This document shows, piece by piece, positions 27,284-36,105 of a stretch of 64,000 bases of DNA. The position numbers and the translations under genes are program-made. Within the stretch, counting starts at the first letter, position 1, and each line of letters starts with the position of its first letter. The stretch is taken from the NCBI RefSeq assembly GCF_006483445.1, contig NZ_PPPT01000021.1, positions 1 through 64,000 on the forward strand, in the 5' to 3' direction. The notes under the pieces are model-generated. The model saw only the letters and a list, made by a program, of their open reading frames with translations, was not told the origin of the DNA and searched no databases. This DNA is from Bradyrhizobium guangdongense (GTDB lineage Bacteria; Pseudomonadota; Alphaproteobacteria; Rhizobiales; Xanthobacteraceae).

Positions 27284-28048
27284 TCATGCGCGCGCAGGGG
27301 CGGGGGCCGCAGGCGCAAATATAAAGTTGTGGCAATAGCCAGGCTGCTTCCAGAACCATTCGCCATCCTGACGCTGATGGACGTCGACATCGAAGCTCTC
27401 GATGGGCAGGACCCGGTTGCCGTCGATGAAGTGACCGTTATAACCGAGCGCGCGAAGATAGGAGAAGACGCCTTCGATGCCGCCAACCGCGTGGTGACGG
27501 TTTTCGCATTCGACGACGATGAGCGGTCGGCATCGCCGCAGGATGTTTTCCGCTCCCTTCAGAACGTGCAGCTCGGCACCTTCGACGTCGATCTTGAGCG
27601 CTGCAATACGAGTCGCTTCGCCGAAATAGCCGTCAAGCGTAACGGTGGGCACGCGTATGGTGGTGAACGTGCCGGCTGGACTGAGGAGGGTTGCACCGGG
27701 TTGATGGCTGTCCGGCACGAATAATTCCTCGACGCCTTCGAGCGAGTAAACCGCCTTCGGCTCGACGGTCACATTCGAGAATCGGAGCACCGTGCAAATT
27801 TCGGCTAATTGGCGCGCGAGCGATGGTTGCGGTTCGAAGGCGACGACGCGGCCGTCGCCGCACCATCTCGCAAGCCAATAGGTGTAGCTGCCCTTGTTCG
27901 CGCCGATGTCGCAAACGATATCCCCCGCGCGAATATGCCTGCGAAGGGCGCGCAGTTCGATCTTTTGATCGCGGTAGCGGGCTCGCAATACGCGAATTGC
28001 GAACCGAAGGAGTTGGTCCAGCACCGCCTTGCACTCCCTAGCCGTCAC
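27284..28048 (-). CDS. FkbM family methyltransferase
   Basis: The protein has 254 residues with a Rossmann-type SAM site (GDIVCDIGANKGSYTYWLAR, VVAFEPQPSLARQL) and the FkbM features VPTVTLDGYF, ALKIDVEGAELHVLKGAENI and PLIVVECENRHH. The family O-methylates polyketides, sugars and surface polysaccharides. No glycosyltransferase genes are adjacent, so the substrate is open. It stands alone between two intrinsic terminators. Confidence 0.85.
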   Translation of the reverse strand: MTARECKAVLDQLLRFAIRVLRARYRDQKIELRALRRHIRAGDIVCDIGANKGSYTYWLARWCGDGRVVAFEPQPSLARQLAEICTVLRFSNVTVEPKAVYSLEGVEELFVPDSHQPGATLLSPAGTFTTIRVPTVTLDGYFGEATRIAALKIDVEGAELHVLKGAENILRRCRPLIVVECENRHHAVGGIEGVFSYLRALGYNGHFIDGNRVLPIESFDVDVHQRQDGEWFWKQPGYCHNFIFAPAAPAPARA

Positions 28049-28164
28049 TTTTGTAATCGCACGCCGCTAGGCGTGCAATCTTCGCAGCTTCCCGCCCGCC
28101 GGTGGCCGGTCGTGTTCCGCGGTAGCCCGGGATGGGGCAAACGGTGCTATCTCGACGACAAACA

Positions 28165-28191
28165 AAAACGCCCGGCATGGCCGGGCGTTTT
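28165..28191 (-). terminator. intrinsic terminator of rne
   Basis: A stem AACGCCCGGC / GCCGGGCGTT with a three-base loop is followed on the minus strand by TTTTTGTTTGTC, 20 bases past the rne stop. It is A-rich on the other side and may work in both directions. Confidence 0.88.
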
Positions 28192-28210
28192 CTTTGGTCG
28201 ATGTAACCGT

Positions 28211-31200
28211 TTATTCGCCGCCGCCGAAGCGGCGCGACCACCAGCCGGCACGGCGTGGTGCAGCCGGCGTTTCAGTCGTCTCCGCAGTCGGCGCAGGCGC
28301 GACAGGCGGCTCGACCTGCGTCGGTGCCTGCGTGACCGGCTCGGCCTGGCTGCTGGTCGTGAAGCTCACCTTCTCGCGCACCGTGGAACGGCGGCGGGCG
28401 GCCTTGTCATTGTCGGATGAAGCTTCTTCCATCGTGGAAGCCGCGGCCGGTTGGGGCGACGCCGGCTCCGGCTCGACGAGCACCGGCGGAGCCGTCACCT
28501 CGGCGACCGTCTCGGTCTGCGCGATCGAAGGCGAAGCCTCCGGCGCAAAGCCGTCGAAATCGGCAACAGCTTCGGTCGCCTCGGACGGCGCGCTACCGCT
28601 CAGCTCGTCGGAGATCGAGCCTGCAAGCCCTTCGTCCGGTCCGCTGCCGCGCCGGCGGCGTCCGCCACGGCGCCCGCGACGGCGGCGGCGATCGCTGCCC
28701 TGCTGGTCGTCGCGCGCGAGATTGGGCTGCTCCTCGGACTCTTCGCCGTCCTGCTCGGATTCGCCTTCCTCCGACTCGCCGGCCGCCAAAGCCGCCTCGG
28801 GAAGGGTGGGAGCCGTGTCCTCGCGCAACTCGCCATCGCGCTGGCCACCGCGGCCGCGCCTCCGGCGGCGGCGCTTGCGGCGTTGACCGTCCTGCTCGGG
28901 CGTCGCGTCGCCCGCGGCCTGTTCCTCGGCAAGACCTTCGGTCTCGTCGGTCTCGACCTCGGATTCGGTCTCGATGTCGAACTGATCCTCGTCGTCATAG
29001 GCCTCTTCGACCAAGGGCGGCGGGCTCGCGGCAGCCTGTGCCGCCAGCAGCGCTTTGGCGGCTTCCAGCGTATGCACCTGCTCGCCACGGTCGATGAGGA
29101 AGGCCTGCGGTCCGCTGACGCTGGGATCGGCAATGACAGCCAGCGTCACCTTGAAGCCGTTCTCGAGGTCGCGCAGATGGCCGCGCTTGTGGTTCAGCAC
29201 GTAGAGCGCGACGTCGGTGCGGGTGCGGACCACGAGATTGTGGGTCGCGCCCTTCATCAAAATCTCTTCCAGGCCGCGCAGGAGCTGCAGCGCCACCGAG
29301 GAGACCGAGCGGACATGGCCGGTGCCGCCGCAATGCGGGCACGGATCGGTCGAGGATTCCAGCACGCTGGCCCGGATGCGCTGGCGCGACATCTCCAAAA
29401 GGCCGAAATGCGAGATGCGGCCGACCTGGATGCGCGCGCGGTCCTGCCGCAGGCAATCCGACAGCTTGCGCTCGACCGCGCGGTTGTTGCGCTTCTCGTC
29501 CATGTCGATGAAGTCGATGACGATCAGGCCGGCGAGGTCGCGCAGGCGAAGCTGGCGGGCGACCTCTTCGGCGGCCTCCAGATTGGTCTTGAGCGCGGTG
29601 TCCTCGATATGGTGCTCGCGCGTCGAGCGGCCGGAGTTGACGTCGATCGAGACCAGCGCCTCGGTCTGGTTGATTACGATATAGCCGCCGGAGCGCAGCT
29701 GGACGGTCGGCGAGAACATCGCATCGAGCTGGCTTTCGACGCCCATCCGCGAGAACAGCGGCTGGCCGTCGCGATACTGTCTCACCGCGCTGACATTGGC
29801 GGGCATCAGCATCTTCATGAAATCGCGCGCTTCGCGGTAGCCGGCTTCGCCCGCTACCTGGATCTCGTCGATCTCCTTGTTGTAGAGGTCGCGCAGCGAG
29901 CGCTTGATCAGCGAACCTTCCTCGTAGACGAGGGTCGGGGCCTGCGACTTCAGCGTCAGGTCGCGCACCGTCTCCCACATCCGGATCAGATATTCGAAGT
30001 CGCGCTTGATCTCCGGCTTGGTGCGGGAAGCACCTGCGGTGCGCAGGATGATGCCCATGCCCTCGGGCACGTCGAGATCCTGCACCACTTCCTTCAGGCG
30101 CGAACGATCCTGCGCGCTGGTGATCTTGCGGCTGATGCCGCCGCCGCGCGCGGTGTTGGGCATCAGGACGGCGTAGCGGCCGGCGAGCGACAGATAGGTC
30201 GTGAGCGCCGCGCCCTTGTTGCCGCGCTCTTCCTTGACGACCTGCACCAGCATCACCTGGCGGCGCTTGATGACTTCCTGGATCTTGTACTGGCGGCGCG
30301 GACGGAAGGTGCGCTCCGGCACTTCCTCGAGCACGTCGTCGCCGCCGACGGATTCGACGACCTCGTCCTCGGCCTCTTCGCCGTCGTCCTCATCGTCATC
30401 GCCCTCGGCTTCCGCCTCGGTCGATTCCATCTGTGGCGTCTCGCCGTCGTGGTCGGCCGCGTAAACGGCCTCTGCGGGCTCGACCGCCGCGGTCACGGCC
30501 TCGGCGAGGGCGGCGGCATGGTCCTCATGCGCCGGCGCTTCCGAGACGGTGTCGTGCGGCTGCGCGGCAGCAGCGTCGGTTCGAATGTCTTGAGCGCTCT
30601 CTCGCGCGGGCTCGACGTCCGCGACCGCAACGGTTTCTGCGGCCTGCGGCTCGGCGGCGTGCTCGTGGTGCTCATGGTCGTGATGATCGTGGTCGTCGTG
30701 ATGATCATGATCGTGATGATCATGATGCTCGTGACCGTGGTCGTCATGATCATGATGACCGAATTCGTGATGCTCGCCCTCGGCGTGCAGATGCGCACCG
30801 TCCTGGATGGCGGCTTCGCCGCCTTCCGCCCGCAATTCGCCTTCGACCGGCTGCGGGCTGGCATCGAGCCCTTCGACGATGTCGCTGCGGACGCGCTCGC
30901 CATGGCCGCGGCGGCGCGAGTTGCGATGACGCGAGCGACGGCGATTGTGGGAACGGTTCTCGTTCTCCTCCTCGGCTTCGCGATGGGCCTGCTCTTCGGC
31001 CTCGATCAGCGCCTGCCGGTCGGCGACCGGGATCTGATAGTAGTCGGGATGGATTTCGCTGAAGGCGAGGAAGCCGTGGCGATTGCCGCCATATTCGACG
31101 AAGGCGGCCTGGAGGGACGGTTCGACCCGCGTGACCTTGGCGAGGTAGATATTACCGCGCAATTGCTTGCGTTGCGCGGTCTCGAAATCAAACTCTTCGA

Positions 31201-31273
31201 CGCGATTGCCGCGGACCACGACGACCCGGGTCTCCTCCGGGTGGGTGGCATCGATCAACATCTTGTTGGGCAT
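28211..31273 (-). CDS. rne: ribonuclease E with His/Asp-rich insertion
   Basis: The product has 1020 residues. The catalytic part has MPNKMLIDATHPEETRVVV, an S1 domain begun at 38-75 (RGNIYLAKVTRVEPSLQAAF) and resumed near 330 (KRRQVMLVQVVKEERG). The DNase I-like part holds catalytic Asp in VSIDVNSGR and LIVIDFIDMD, and the Zn-link is CPHCGGTGH. Between the S1 halves lies a 250-residue acidic insert. Inside it, residues 161-205 contain 23 His with many Asp/Glu. The C-terminal 300 residues are low complexity with Arg-rich blocks ([30 protein letters not shown]), probably the RNA-binding and degradosome scaffold. RNase E starts mRNA decay and processes rRNA and tRNA. Confidence 0.95.
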   Translation of the reverse strand: MPNKMLIDATHPEETRVVVVRGNRVEEFDFETAQRKQLRGNIYLAKVTRVEPSLQAAFVEYGGNRHGFLAFSEIHPDYYQIPVADRQALIEAEEQAHREAEEENENRSHNRRRSRHRNSRRRGHGERVRSDIVEGLDASPQPVEGELRAEGGEAAIQDGAHLHAEGEHHEFGHHDHDDHGHEHHDHHDHDHHDDHDHHDHEHHEHAAEPQAAETVAVADVEPARESAQDIRTDAAAAQPHDTVSEAPAHEDHAAALAEAVTAAVEPAEAVYAADHDGETPQMESTEAEAEGDDDEDDGEEAEDEVVESVGGDDVLEEVPERTFRPRRQYKIQEVIKRRQVMLVQVVKEERGNKGAALTTYLSLAGRYAVLMPNTARGGGISRKITSAQDRSRLKEVVQDLDVPEGMGIILRTAGASRTKPEIKRDFEYLIRMWETVRDLTLKSQAPTLVYEEGSLIKRSLRDLYNKEIDEIQVAGEAGYREARDFMKMLMPANVSAVRQYRDGQPLFSRMGVESQLDAMFSPTVQLRSGGYIVINQTEALVSIDVNSGRSTREHHIEDTALKTNLEAAEEVARQLRLRDLAGLIVIDFIDMDEKRNNRAVERKLSDCLRQDRARIQVGRISHFGLLEMSRQRIRASVLESSTDPCPHCGGTGHVRSVSSVALQLLRGLEEILMKGATHNLVVRTRTDVALYVLNHKRGHLRDLENGFKVTLAVIADPSVSGPQAFLIDRGEQVHTLEAAKALLAAQAAASPPPLVEEAYDDEDQFDIETESEVETDETEGLAEEQAAGDATPEQDGQRRKRRRRRRGRGGQRDGELREDTAPTLPEAALAAGESEEGESEQDGEESEEQPNLARDDQQGSDRRRRRGRRGGRRRRGSGPDEGLAGSISDELSGSAPSEATEAVADFDGFAPEASPSIAQTETVAEVTAPPVLVEPEPASPQPAAASTMEEASSDNDKAARRRSTVREKVSFTTSSQAEPVTQAPTQVEPPVAPAPTAETTETPAAPRRAGWWSRRFGGGE

Positions 31274-31975
31274 ATTCTGACTCTTGGCGGCGGCGGGCGC
31301 TGATCACCGTGGGCGCGTATCGCGCCGCCGGGTGACGCGACGGTCCACCTGATTCGGGGGTGAGGGGAAGGCCAAAACGCCCTCGCTCGCGCCGCTCCGA
31401 ACGGGAAGCCGAAGGCGCAATGCGACGCGTGGAGATGTCGCTCCGCAGCGTCGCGAATTGTCCTTCAGATTTCGTCGGCACAGTCTGGCGCATCAAGCGT
31501 CGGCCCGTATGAAAACTTGGGCGGCGAGGGGGCCGCCCCTTAATTAGTCGCTGCTGGCCAGGCGCCGAAGCGCACGCCTGAGGATCAACAAACCGGCCCC
31601 GTGCTCGGGACTGGGGTTAGAGGCTGCGCCGCTGGTCAAAACCGTCCCTGGACCGTGAATGGTAACCCGGGACCGTCGCCGCCGGAGCTGGAACCCGCCC
31701 ACACCTCGCTGCCGCGCGCCGCGCTGGCCTTGAAGGGAGACGGAAAACGCTGGAATTCCCAAACCTTGGGAGCTCCGGCGCTGCACCGGGAGGCTGATTG
31801 CGACACAACCGGAAATATTGGCCGTCAGCATCTCGTACATACGTGGAATGCGACCTTCGTGCAAGGGAGCGTCGCTTGACAGTCACAGTCGGCGAGATTT
31901 GGTAGGGGAACGTTAAGAGCTGATTAACCCTGTGGTTCTATTGCGTTAAAAGGGCTGCTCGGAGGCACGGAATCG
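31274..31975. promoter_or_regulatory. 702-base divergent region: rne leader and amiC promoter
   Basis: There is no convincing gene here; open frames of 92-106 codons lack ribosome sites and homology. On the plus side TTGACA (31876-31881) with TTGGTA 17 bases later is a possible amiC promoter. On the minus side a hairpin with GGGCGGC/GCCGCCC arms (31529-31547) is followed by AAGTTTTC and could act as a leader structure of rne. A long rne 5' UTR that RNase E itself cuts is known in E. coli; the same is only inferred here. Confidence 0.4.
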
Positions 31976-33280
31976 GTGGCGAGCCGCGCAAATCAACTGA
32001 CTTTGCTGGGGTGCGCGCTGCTGTGCGGCGCAGCATTGGCGTGTGCCGATTCGATCGGGTTGAATGCCGCTGAAACCGCCCCGCAAGCACCGGTGGCAGC
32101 TTCGAATTTCCCTGTTGCGACGGGTGCGCGCCTCGCGGGCGATGCCAAGCAGACCCGTTTCATCCTCGACCTCGACCAGACCGTCACCTTCCGCGCCTTC
32201 ACGCTCGGCGATCCCTACCGTGTCGTGGTCGACATTCCCCAGATCAACTTCCAGCTCCCCGCCGGCGTCGGCGCCACCGGGCGCGGCTTGGTCAAGGCGT
32301 TCCGCTATGGCCTCGTGATGCCCGGCGGCTCGCGCATCGTGGTGGACCTGAACGGGCCCTCCAAGATTGCCAACTCCTACGTGCTCGAAGCGGCTAACGG
32401 CCAGCCGGCGCGGCTGGTGCTGGAGCTCGAGGAGGTCGATCGCGCCGCTTTTATCCAATCGCTGGCGCCTGACAGCCGCCTTGCGTTGCGCAGCGGAACG
32501 GCGGAGGCGCCGCCGGCAACGGTCGCCGCGAAGTCCGAGCCCACCCAACAACAGAAGCCTGCGGCACCGGCCGACTCGCGGCCGGTCGTGGTCATCGATC
32601 CCGGCCATGGCGGTCTGGATAATGGGACGCAGTCGAGCGGCGAGAGCGAGAAGAATCTGGTGCTTGCCTTCGGCCTGGCGCTCCGCGACCGGTTGGAGAA
32701 GAGCGGCAAGTACAAGGTCGTCATGACCCGTGACGACGACACGTTCATCCCGCTGAACGATCGGGTGAAGGTTGCCCGCGGCCTCAACGCCGCGCTGTTC
32801 GTCTCGATCCACGCCGACGCGCTGCCGCGGGCGGAAGGCGATGCCCAGGGCGCCACGATCTACACGCTGTCGGACAAGGCTTCGGACGCCGAGGCGGAGC
32901 GGCTGGCCGACGCCGAGAACCGGGCGGACGCGATCGGCGGCGTCAAGCTGACCGAGGAGCCGGTCGAGGTCGCCGACATCCTGATCGACCTGGCGCAGCG
33001 GGAAACCCGCACCTTTTCAAACCGCTTCGCCCGTCTCCTGATGGGCGAGATGAAGACCACTGTGCGGATGCACAAGCATCCCCTGAAATCGGCCGGGTTC
33101 CGGGTGTTGAAGGCGCCCGATGTGCCGTCCGTGCTGGTGGAACTCGGCTATGTCTCGAACAAAGGCGACCTCGAGCACCTGGTCTCGGAGAACTGGCGGT
33201 CAAAGACCGTCACCTCGATGGCGCAGGCGATCGACGCGTTCCTGGCCAAGCGGCTGGCCACGGCCGGGCAAGGCAACTGA
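31976..33280 (+). CDS. amiC: N-acetylmuramoyl-L-alanine amidase (AMIN + Amidase_3)
   Basis: The start is a GTG at 31976 with GGAGG ten bases upstream; the product has 434 residues. A signal peptide (cleavage near ALA or later) leads to an AMIN domain at about 45-150 (TRFILDLDQTVTFRAFTLGD) and an Amidase_3 domain at about 200-425. Zinc ligands are His and Glu in VVIDPGHGGLDNG and GESEKNLVL, and His in FVSIHADALP; the final VLVELGYVSNKGD holds the catalytic Glu. It cleaves septal peptidoglycan in daughter-cell separation. The order rne-amiC-PBP1A-prfB is conserved in alphaproteobacteria. Confidence 0.94.
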   Translation: MASRANQLTLLGCALLCGAALACADSIGLNAAETAPQAPVAASNFPVATGARLAGDAKQTRFILDLDQTVTFRAFTLGDPYRVVVDIPQINFQLPAGVGATGRGLVKAFRYGLVMPGGSRIVVDLNGPSKIANSYVLEAANGQPARLVLELEEVDRAAFIQSLAPDSRLALRSGTAEAPPATVAAKSEPTQQQKPAAPADSRPVVVIDPGHGGLDNGTQSSGESEKNLVLAFGLALRDRLEKSGKYKVVMTRDDDTFIPLNDRVKVARGLNAALFVSIHADALPRAEGDAQGATIYTLSDKASDAEAERLADAENRADAIGGVKLTEEPVEVADILIDLAQRETRTFSNRFARLLMGEMKTTVRMHKHPLKSAGFRVLKAPDVPSVLVELGYVSNKGDLEHLVSENWRSKTVTSMAQAIDAFLAKRLATAGQGN

Positions 33281-33502
33281 AAAGGGAGCCGGGCAAGCCG
33301 TCCAAAGCCCTAGTTTGGCCACAGCGGGCGCCTTATAAAATCTGGATGGGGGACCCGGAATCGGTGAGATCCCCCGGCAAGCGTGTTTAGGGCCAGGCGT
33401 GTTAGGGCTTCGTGCCCTGTTCGGCCGAAGACTTCGGTTCATGAGGAAAGCGCCTTTTGCGGCGCCAAAGGTTATTCAAGGGCTGGGACGGATAGACAGA
33501 TA

Positions 33503-35998
33503 ATGCGCTTGCTGGTGCGGTTTTTCGGTTTCCTGTTCGCCGCGGGAACAGTTGTCTTCCTGGTTGGTGTCGGCGCCGTCGCCGGACTGATCTGGCATTT
33601 CTCCAAGGACTTGCCGGACTACTCTCAGCTTCAGGATTACGAACCGCCGGTGATGACTCGCGTTCACGCCGTCGACGGCTCGCTGGTTGGCGAATATGCC
33701 AAGGAGCGGCGGCTGTATCTGCCGATCCAGGCCGTGCCGAAACTCGTGATCAACGCCTTCCTCGCGGCCGAGGACAAGAACTTCTACGAGCACGGCGGCA
33801 TCGATTACACTGGCATGGCACGTGCCGGCGTCGCCTACATCCAGAATTACGGCTCCAACCGCCGTCCGCAGGGTGCGTCCACCATCACCCAGCAGGTCGC
33901 CAAGAACTTCCTGCTGACCAACGAAGTCTCGTTCGCCCGCAAGATCAAGGAAGCCTTGCTGGCGATGCGCATCGAGCGCACCTACTCCAAGGACAAGATC
34001 CTCGAGCTGTATCTGAACGAGATCTATCTCGGCCTCGGCGCCTACGGCATTGCGGCTGCATCGCTGGTGTATTTCGACAAGTCGGTGAACGAGCTCACCA
34101 TCTCGGAGGCCGCCTATCTGGCGTCGCTGCCCAAGATGCCCGCCACTTTGCATCCGGTTCGCAACCGCGACCGCGCCATCGAGCGCCGCAACTACGTGAT
34201 CGACCGCCTGGTCGAGAACGGCTGGGTCAAGCAGGCCGACGCCGACAAGGCGCGCAAGGAGCAGCTCGTCGTCGCCAGCCGCGGCAACGGCGCCCACACT
34301 TTCGCCGGCGAATATTTTGCCGAGGAAGTCCGCCGCGACATCTTCGAGCGCTACGGCGAGAAGAAGCTCTATGAAGGCGGCCTGTCGGTCCGCACCACGC
34401 TCGATCCAAAGATCCAGGTGATGGCGCGCAAGACCATGGTGACCGGCCTCGTCAATTACGACGAGCAACAGGGTTATCGCGGAGCCATCAGCAAGCTCGA
34501 CATCTCCGGCGACTGGGGCGTGAAGCTCGCCGACGTCAAATCGCTCGGCGATATCTCGCCGTGGCGGATGGCGGTCGTGCTGGAGACCAGCGACCAGTCG
34601 GCGCGGATCGGCTTCCAGCCGGGCCGCGAGCTCGGCGGCGCGATCAGCAAGCAGCGCGAGACCGGCCTCATCACGGTCGATGGCGTGAAATGGGCGCGCG
34701 CGGCGTCCGGCAATGCGAAGGGCCGCACACCGGGCTCGGTGGCACAGGTGCTGCAGCCCGGCGACGTGATCTATGCCGATCCGCTCTACAAGGACGGCAA
34801 TCCGGTTGAAGGCCAGTACCGTCTGCGCCAGATTCCCGAAGTATCCGGCGCCATGGTGGTGATGGACCCCTGGACCGGCCGCGTGCTCGCCATGGTCGGC
34901 GGCTTCTCGTTCGACCAGAGCCAGTTCAACCGCGCTACCCAGGCCTATCGGCAGCCCGGCTCGTCGTTCAAGCCGATCGTCTATTCGGCCGCGCTCGACA
35001 ACGGCTACACGCCGTCGACCGTCGTGGTCGACGCGCCCATCGAAATCGACCAGGGGCAGGGCGCCGGCGTCTGGCGTCCCGAGAACTTCGACGCCGGCAA
35101 GTACAACGGCCCGATGACCCTGCGCAACGCGCTGCGGCTGTCGCGCAATACGGTGACGGTGCGGCTTGCCCAGGACATCGGCATGCCGCTGATCGGAGAA
35201 TACGCGAGACGCCTGGGTGTCTACGACGAGTTGCCCAACTATCTGTCCTATTCGCTCGGCGCCGGCGAGACCACGGTCATGCGGATGGTCACGGCCTATT
35301 CGATGATCGCCAATGGCGGCCGCCGCGTGAAGCCGACCCTGATCGACCGCATCCAGGATCGCTACGGTCACACGGTCTTCAAGCACGACCAGCGCGAATG
35401 CCGCGGCTGCGACGCGCCGGGCGGCTGGAAGAACCAGGCCGAGCCGCAACTGATCGACCGGCGCGAGCAGGTGCTCGACGCCATGACCGCCTATCAGATC
35501 ACCGAGCTGCTGGAAGGCGTGGTCCAAGCCGGTACGGCCACCGTCATCAAGGAAGTCGGCAAGCCGATCGCGGGCAAGACCGGCACCACCAACGAGGCCA
35601 AGGACGCGTGGTTCGTCGGCTACTCGCCCGACATCGCGGTCGGCGTCTATATGGGCTTTGACAAGCCGCGTCCGCTCGGCCGGGGCAATGCCGCGACCGG
35701 CGGTCATCTCGCGGCACCGATCGTGCGCGATTTCCTCAAGCTCGCGCTCGCCGACAAGCAGGCGGTTCCGTTCAAGGTGCCGGCCGGCATCAAGCTGATC
35801 CGCGTCGTCTCCAAGACCGGCATGCGCGCAGGTCCGGGCGAGACCGGCGGCACCATCCTCGAAGCCTTCAAGCCGGGCACGGCGCCGCCCGACAACTACT
35901 CGGTCATTGGCGTGGCCGATGCCGATGGTCGTCTGCCGCAGCAGGCGCCGCCGGATTCCGGCTTCTTCATGCGTCCCGGCACTGGCGGATTGTACTGA
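33503..35998 (+). CDS. mrcA: penicillin-binding protein 1A, bifunctional transglycosylase/transpeptidase
   Basis: The ATG at 33503 places the membrane anchor at the N-terminus (MRLLVRFFGFLFAAGTVVFL) and gives 831 residues. The GT51 domain has AFLAAEDKNFYEHGGIDYTG and GASTITQQVAKNFLLTNE. The transpeptidase domain has SxxK in QPGSSFKPIVYSAALDNG, SxN in LRLSRNTVTVRLAQ and KTG in IAGKTGTTNEAKDAWFVGYS. An OB-like insert lies between the two domains. It polymerises and cross-links peptidoglycan. The 222-base spacer from amiC shows no gene. Confidence 0.95.
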   Translation: MRLLVRFFGFLFAAGTVVFLVGVGAVAGLIWHFSKDLPDYSQLQDYEPPVMTRVHAVDGSLVGEYAKERRLYLPIQAVPKLVINAFLAAEDKNFYEHGGIDYTGMARAGVAYIQNYGSNRRPQGASTITQQVAKNFLLTNEVSFARKIKEALLAMRIERTYSKDKILELYLNEIYLGLGAYGIAAASLVYFDKSVNELTISEAAYLASLPKMPATLHPVRNRDRAIERRNYVIDRLVENGWVKQADADKARKEQLVVASRGNGAHTFAGEYFAEEVRRDIFERYGEKKLYEGGLSVRTTLDPKIQVMARKTMVTGLVNYDEQQGYRGAISKLDISGDWGVKLADVKSLGDISPWRMAVVLETSDQSARIGFQPGRELGGAISKQRETGLITVDGVKWARAASGNAKGRTPGSVAQVLQPGDVIYADPLYKDGNPVEGQYRLRQIPEVSGAMVVMDPWTGRVLAMVGGFSFDQSQFNRATQAYRQPGSSFKPIVYSAALDNGYTPSTVVVDAPIEIDQGQGAGVWRPENFDAGKYNGPMTLRNALRLSRNTVTVRLAQDIGMPLIGEYARRLGVYDELPNYLSYSLGAGETTVMRMVTAYSMIANGGRRVKPTLIDRIQDRYGHTVFKHDQRECRGCDAPGGWKNQAEPQLIDRREQVLDAMTAYQITELLEGVVQAGTATVIKEVGKPIAGKTGTTNEAKDAWFVGYSPDIAVGVYMGFDKPRPLGRGNAATGGHLAAPIVRDFLKLALADKQAVPFKVPAGIKLIRVVSKTGMRAGPGETGGTILEAFKPGTAPPDNYSVIGVADADGRLPQQAPPDSGFFMRPGTGGLY

Positions 35999-36074
35999 CG
36001 CCAATAAGGCCTTGATCACGGTTCCGGCGGTTGCGCTTTGCGGCCGCCGCCGCTACATCCCCCTTTCATTCGCA

Positions 36075-36090
36075 CGCGGAAAATTCCGCG
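36075..36090. repeat. short palindrome before prfB
   Basis: CGCGGAA-AA-TTCCGCG is an inverted repeat ending 15 bases before the prfB start codon. It could be an operator or a small leader hairpin (5-bp stem, 6-base loop) near the ribosome site. Confidence 0.35.
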
Positions 36091-36105
36091 GGATCAGAGA
36101 ACGAC

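Noticed and set aside
28115..28150. Another copy of the GTAGCCCGG repeat
   Set aside because: Only a short stretch (GTAGCCCGGGATGGGGC) matches and no matching right arm is present.
30640..30800. CRISPR-like or satellite repeat of ATGATC/CATGAT words
   Set aside because: The repeats are short, irregular, in frame, and encode the His/Asp tract of RNase E; there are no spacers.
28451..31303. 950-codon rightward open frame
   Set aside because: It is the complement of rne; the minus strand carries all RNase E motifs.
33476..36019. 847-codon leftward open frame
   Set aside because: It is antisense to PBP1A, which has transglycosylase and transpeptidase motifs in order.
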